This document shows, in pieces, positions 30,445 to 33,780 of a stretch of DNA of 33,780 bases (position 1 is the stretch's first letter; every line of letters begins with the position of its first letter). Below the pieces are notes generated by a model. It did not search any database and was not told the DNA's origin. It saw only the letters and a list, made by a program, of their open reading frames with translations. The position numbers were made by a program, and so were the translations under genes. Source of the DNA: Desulfovibrio sp. (lineage in GTDB: Bacteria; Desulfobacterota; Desulfovibrionia; Desulfovibrionales; Desulfovibrionaceae). Location of the stretch: positions 1-33,780 of the forward strand of contig JAITEY010000155.1 in the NCBI GenBank assembly GCA_031281815.1, read 5' to 3'.

Positions 30445-31793
30445 ATTCCGAACTGCATCTCGTAGGTTTGAATCACAAGACCGCCCCGGTGGAAGTGCGG
30501 GAGCGTTTCGCGCTCAGCGACCCCCGGCGCGAGGAACGCTTTTTCGCCGCTGTGAGCGGTTCCCTCAGCGAATATTTTTCCCTCTCGACCTGCAACAGAG
30601 TGGAACTGCTCGGCGTGGGCGGCCCGGACGCGGCAGCGCAAAGTCTTGTCCCGGCCTGGGCCGAGGCCGCGGATGAAGACGCCGAACGCCTCCGCCCCTA
30701 CCTGTACATGCATACCGGCCGGGCGGCCGCCGGACACCTTTTTGCCGTGGCCTCGGGCCTGGACTCCATGGTCCTCGGGGAACCGCAGATCCTCGGGCAG
30801 ATCAAGGCCGCCTACCGGGCGGCCCTGAAACGCGGCGGCTGCGGGCGCATCCTCAACCGGCTGCTGCACAAGGCGTTTTCCGTCGCCAAGCGGGTCAGGA
30901 CGGAAACGGGCTCCGCCGCCGGCGCCGTGTCCGTCAGTTACGCGGCTGTGGAACTGGCCAAGCGCATTTTCGAGGACATGAGCCGTATCCGGGCCATGCT
31001 CGTCGGGGCCGGAGAAACCGCCGAACTCGCGGCCGCGCACCTGGTCGGCGCGGGCGTGTCCTCCGTGCTGGTGGTCAACCGTACGCGCGAGCGCGCCGAA
31101 CAGCTCGCCGCGTCCTTCGGCGGGCAATCCGCCCCCTTTGAGGACTTTTTCGAACGTCTCACGGAAACCGACATCGTCATCAGTTCCACAGGCGCGCAGG
31201 AACACATACTCCGGGCCGGGGACATGCGCGAGGTCATGCGCAAACGCCGTAACAGGCCGGTGTTCATCATCGACATCGCCGTGCCCAGGGATGTGGACCC
31301 CGCGGTCAACAACCTGGACAACGTCTATCTTTACGACATCGACGACCTCAAGGAAGTGGTGGAAGCCAACATGGGCCGGCGGCGCGCGGAGGCCGCGCGC
31401 GGGCAGGCCATCGTCGAGGAGGAAACGGACAATTTTCGCGCATGGATGTGTTCTCTCGACCTTCAACCCACTATTGTGGACATCGTGGACAGGGGCGAGC
31501 GCATTGCCGGGCAGGAACTGGAGCGCGCGTTGAAGCGCCTGGGTCCGTTGCCGGCGGGCAGTGCCGACATCCTGAAGGCCGCCTTCCTCTCTTTGGCGGG
31601 AAAGCTCAACCATGAGCCGCTCATGTATCTCCGGGACCGCTATCCCGGCAGAGGCGCGGCGGGCGACGAGCACATAGCGACGGTGCGCGGCGTCTTCAAC
31701 CTTGACAAGAACTGTACGCCTGATAGATTGCGCGACGGTCGCGGGCGGCCGTCTGCCTCCGCGCCCGCAAAACGTTTTCACGAGACGCCATGA
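30441..31793 (+). CDS. hemA: Glutamyl-tRNA reductase
   Basis: This 450-residue enzyme reduces glutamyl-tRNA to glutamate-1-semialdehyde, the first committed step of tetrapyrrole synthesis by the C5 route. The start MNSELHLVGLNHKTAPVEVRE is diagnostic; the catalytic cysteine is Cys51 in LSTCNRVE. VASGLDSMVLGEPQILGQ follows, then the NADPH domain (LVGAGETAELAA) and the C-terminal dimerisation helices. The last 30 residues are variable. Both ends overlap neighbours by four bases (ATGA), so the genes on each side are translationally coupled. hemL is not in the window. Confidence 0.97.
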   Translation: MNSELHLVGLNHKTAPVEVRERFALSDPRREERFFAAVSGSLSEYFSLSTCNRVELLGVGGPDAAAQSLVPAWAEAADEDAERLRPYLYMHTGRAAAGHLFAVASGLDSMVLGEPQILGQIKAAYRAALKRGGCGRILNRLLHKAFSVAKRVRTETGSAAGAVSVSYAAVELAKRIFEDMSRIRAMLVGAGETAELAAAHLVGAGVSSVLVVNRTRERAEQLAASFGGQSAPFEDFFERLTETDIVISSTGAQEHILRAGDMREVMRKRRNRPVFIIDIAVPRDVDPAVNNLDNVYLYDIDDLKEVVEANMGRRRAEAARGQAIVEEETDNFRAWMCSLDLQPTIVDIVDRGERIAGQELERALKRLGPLPAGSADILKAAFLSLAGKLNHEPLMYLRDRYPGRGAAGDEHIATVRGVFNLDKNCTPDRLRDGRGRPSASAPAKRFHETP

Positions 31794-32125
31794 GAACTTA
31801 CAGCATAGACCAACTGGACGAAAAGGACATTGCCGCCGTCAACGCCAGGTTGCTTGATTTGAAGCTGCAGGCCGGGTTGGAGGGCGTCTACCGCCTGCCG
31901 GTTCCCGAACACATGCTCTCCCGCATCCAGACCGAGCATCTGGAAGAATGCGGGCCGTACTGCCTTGCCCTTGAGGTGGGAGGCGGCGGCATCCACATGG
32001 AACTGCTGGTGCGCGGGATCGGGCGCATAAGCTGCGAATGCGTGGCCTTTGCCCCGGAACCCCTGCGCAACTACATGATACAATATCTTGAGGATATGCT
32101 TACGGAACTCGGGATCACTTTTTAG
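31790..32125 (+). CDS. Small conserved-looking protein of unknown function
   Basis: This 111-residue soluble protein starts by a four-base overlap (ATGA) with the hemA stop, and ends 12 bases before tilS. It is acidic, with helical patches (QLDEKDIAAVNARLLDLKLQAG, the C-terminal LRNYMIQYLEDMLTEL), a GGGGIHMELLVRG strand segment, and three cysteines (ECGPYC and SCEC). I do not recognise a family; the coupling suggests a role near tetrapyrrole or tRNA metabolism, but that is only position. The even codon use and its tight packing argue that it is real. Confidence 0.8.
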   Translation: MRTYSIDQLDEKDIAAVNARLLDLKLQAGLEGVYRLPVPEHMLSRIQTEHLEECGPYCLALEVGGGGIHMELLVRGIGRISCECVAFAPEPLRNYMIQYLEDMLTELGITF

Positions 32126-32137
32126 CCCTTTCCGTCC

Positions 32138-33433
32138 ATGCCCGGCGACATTCCCGACCTGCCCGCGGATTTGCGGGACCTGCCCGCGCGCGAAGCGCAT
32201 TTCTGTCTCACTATCCTGCGTTTCATGGAAAACGACCTCGGCCTGCGCCTGCGCGGGAAGCGACTGCTTGTCGCCTTTTCCGGGGGTGCGGATTCCACGG
32301 CCCTGCTGCTTGCCCTGCATTGCCTTCGCCGCAAGGCCGGTTTCACCCTGCTCGCCGCGCACCTTGACCACATGCTGCGCCCGTCTTCCGCCGCCGAGGC
32401 GGAGTATTGCCGGCGTTTCTGCGCGCGCGCCGGGATTGCCTGTCACGTCGGCCGGCGCAATGTGCGCGGCGGAGAGGTAGGCGGGGCAAGCGACCGGGCG
32501 GCCGGCAACGGGGGCTTCGACGGGCTGGAAGAAAAGGCCAGGGCGGTCCGCTACGCCTTTCTGGCCGACGCTGCCGCGGAGAGCGGCGCGGATCTCGTAG
32601 CCTTGGGGCACAACAACAATGATCTGGCGGAAGACGTCCTTATGCGTCTTATACGCGGGGCGGGCTGGCCGGGACTTGCGGGCATGGGCGCACTTGTCGC
32701 CTTGCACGACTTCGGCAAGCAGGCGGGCGAGTGCACAACGCCGTTGAGCGCCTCGACGCGCGAGTCAGCCGTCACAACAGCCGAGGCGGGCCGGCCGGGA
32801 CTTGCGGGCATGGGCGCCTTTGACGCGGGGCGTTCGCTGCTGCGGCCTTTGCTGTACACGCCGCGCGCGGACATAGAGGTTTTTTTGAAGTCTGCGGGCA
32901 TTGCATGGTTGAGTGACGAGAGCAACGCCGACAGGCGTTTTTTCCGCAACCGTGTGCGCATGGACATCCTGCCTTTGCTGACGGCCGAGAACCCGGCTTT
33001 TTTGCGCGCGGTCAGGGCGCTGCACATACAGGGAGAGGCGGACAGGGAGCATTTCGCGGCCCTGACGGCGGCCGCCGCCCAAAACATGCTCCCGTCTGTC
33101 CCGCCGGGTTTGCCGGGTACATCGGGTTCGTCGGAGTTGTTCGGTTCGCCGGGGCGGTCGGATGCGTCGAGCCCGCCGGAGTCGGACCGGGACGGCGTTT
33201 TTATCGAACGCCGGCATCTTGATGCGCTGCCCAAGGCCGTGCGTTTGCGCCTGTACAAGCGTATTCTTGACTCGCTCGGACCGGGACAGGCGCGTTTCTT
33301 TTCCCTGGCCGCGCTGGATGCGCCTCTGCCGGCCGGGCGCGGACCGGCAACGCATCGCTTTCCCGGCGGCAAGAGCGCTGTGGCAGGGCATAAGGGCATA
33401 CTCTTCCGCAAGGCGGCGCGCATTCCGGAATAA
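32138..33433 (+). CDS. tilS: tRNA(Ile)-lysidine synthetase with internal insertions
   Basis: This 431-residue enzyme adds lysine to C34 of the tRNA-Ile CAU anticodon, using ATP, so that it reads AUA. The PP-loop motif SGGADS is at 48-53 (LLVAFSGGADSTALLLAL), LAAHLDHMLR follows, and the later GHNNNDLAEDVLMRLIRG, LLRPLLYTPRADIEVFL and SDESNADRRFFRNRVR blocks are all present. Two stretches are unusual: about 42 residues inserted between two copies of a 33-base repeat (GLAGMGA encoded twice), and a Gly/Ser/Pro-rich stretch near residues 318-353. Both keep the frame, so the enzyme is probably active. It ends the plus-strand run that starts at 28290. Confidence 0.92.
   Translation: MPGDIPDLPADLRDLPAREAHFCLTILRFMENDLGLRLRGKRLLVAFSGGADSTALLLALHCLRRKAGFTLLAAHLDHMLRPSSAAEAEYCRRFCARAGIACHVGRRNVRGGEVGGASDRAAGNGGFDGLEEKARAVRYAFLADAAAESGADLVALGHNNNDLAEDVLMRLIRGAGWPGLAGMGALVALHDFGKQAGECTTPLSASTRESAVTTAEAGRPGLAGMGAFDAGRSLLRPLLYTPRADIEVFLKSAGIAWLSDESNADRRFFRNRVRMDILPLLTAENPAFLRAVRALHIQGEADREHFAALTAAAAQNMLPSVPPGLPGTSGSSELFGSPGRSDASSPPESDRDGVFIERRHLDALPKAVRLRLYKRILDSLGPGQARFFSLAALDAPLPAGRGPATHRFPGGKSAVAGHKGILFRKAARIPE
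32659..32817 (+). repeat. 33-bp direct repeats bounding an in-frame insertion in tilS
   Basis: Copies at 32659-32691 and 32785-32817 agree at 32 of 33 bases and are 126 bases (42 codons) apart. The segment between them has no counterpart expected in the family. Confidence 0.9.
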
Positions 33434-33780
33434 TGCCGTCACAGTGTAACTCACGGCGGATTGTTATCGGTGCCGTCAACCTCTCAGCCGTCTCTCCGCT
33501 TTGTGAACATTTCGCAAAAAAGTATAATTAAGTACGCAAACTCAATTCACGTTCCTTCTGCTCAACTTCTTTTACCAATTCCGCAACGGTTCCTTCATCG
33601 CTCAACCATTTGTACCTTTCTGCAGTGTAATCCTTGATTTTCGGTAGTCTGAGTCGGTGTTCGTTAACCCATGTCTAACAAAGTGTCGAAAAAAAATTAG
33701 TTAAATCAGCATATTAATTTTTCATCTGGCACAACAAATTCTTATAACATATTTAATTTTCATACTTTCGTGTTCCCCCT
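33434..33780. other. AT-rich, apparently non-coding tail
   Basis: From about 33,500 on, base composition drops sharply from the GC-rich tilS to AT-rich sequence with A and T runs. A short gene remnant is seen on the minus strand (33528-33675). A GCCGT/ACGGC hairpin directly after tilS (33435-33457) could contribute to termination. No complete gene, tRNA or insertion-sequence end was recognised. Confidence 0.5.
33528..33675 (-). pseudogene. Probable 3' remnant of an unidentified gene
   Basis: The minus strand is open for 48 codons, ending at TAA (33530-33528), and reads TWVNEHRLRLPKIKDYT, then AERYKWLSDEGTVAELV and KEVEQKERELSLRT. There is no ATG; an in-frame TAG (33678-33676) closes it upstream. 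The charged helical sequence looks like the C-terminal end of a real protein, in GC-poorer DNA than tilS. The family is unknown. Confidence 0.3.

Noticed and set aside
1..33780. tRNA or rRNA genes
   Set aside because: No T-loop or acceptor-stem patterns or conserved rRNA segments were noticed while reading; a dedicated scan was not possible.

Overview
The window comes from a GC-rich anaerobic deltaproteobacterium, most likely a Desulfovibrionaceae sulfate reducer. The evidence is a dissimilatory-type ATP sulfurylase (sat), two gene groups of the siroheme-dependent heme route (hemB-ahbD-ahbA/B and sirC-ccsA-hemA), and a stand-alone STT3/PglB-like oligosaccharyltransferase. All family calls are from reading the protein sequences; no database search was run.

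Layout. Positions 1-2490 (minus strand) hold accessory genes: a RelE-like toxin cut by the window edge, a secreted serine hydrolase, and a hicB antitoxin whose hicA toxin carries an in-frame stop. ilvB (acetolactate synthase large subunit) lies directly upstream of hicA. Positions 4462-9669 hold an ABC importer (binding protein, ATPase, fused permease) that is interrupted between the first two genes by a GC-poorer cassette of about 1.4 kb. The cassette carries a higBA toxin-antitoxin pair and a degenerate gene, and the first 20 bases of the ATPase gene occur at both ends. Positions 9768-9882 hold five 23-bp tandem repeats, followed by an MFS transporter and an M20 peptidase. A minus-strand cluster follows (18272 down to 12301): hemB-ahbD-ahbA/B-tyrS-yebC-dcm, coupled by overlaps or short gaps. 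Positions 18633-21730 hold a pseudo-receiver/TPR protein, an Asp/Glu racemase and an RlpA-SPOR lipoprotein. A second minus-strand group (26329 down to 21828) is sat-rsmG-stt3. A soluble chemoreceptor follows, then a plus-strand group at 28290-33433: ACT-domain protein, sirC, ccsA/hemX-like, hemA, a small unknown protein and tilS. The last 350 bases are AT-rich and hold only a gene remnant.

How the genes work together. HemA and HemB start tetrapyrrole synthesis, SirC makes sirohydrochlorin, AhbA/B decarboxylates siroheme, and AhbD makes heme b. HemL, HemC, HemD, the uroporphyrinogen methylase, the chelatase and AhbC are not in this window. Sat activates sulfate for respiration, which itself needs siroheme.

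The most unusual features are the cassette inside the transporter operon, the hicA stop codon next to its conserved histidine, and a recurring pattern of in-frame repeat growth inside conserved genes (tilS, ahbA/B, ahbD). Dispersed GC-rich repeats also run into gene ends.
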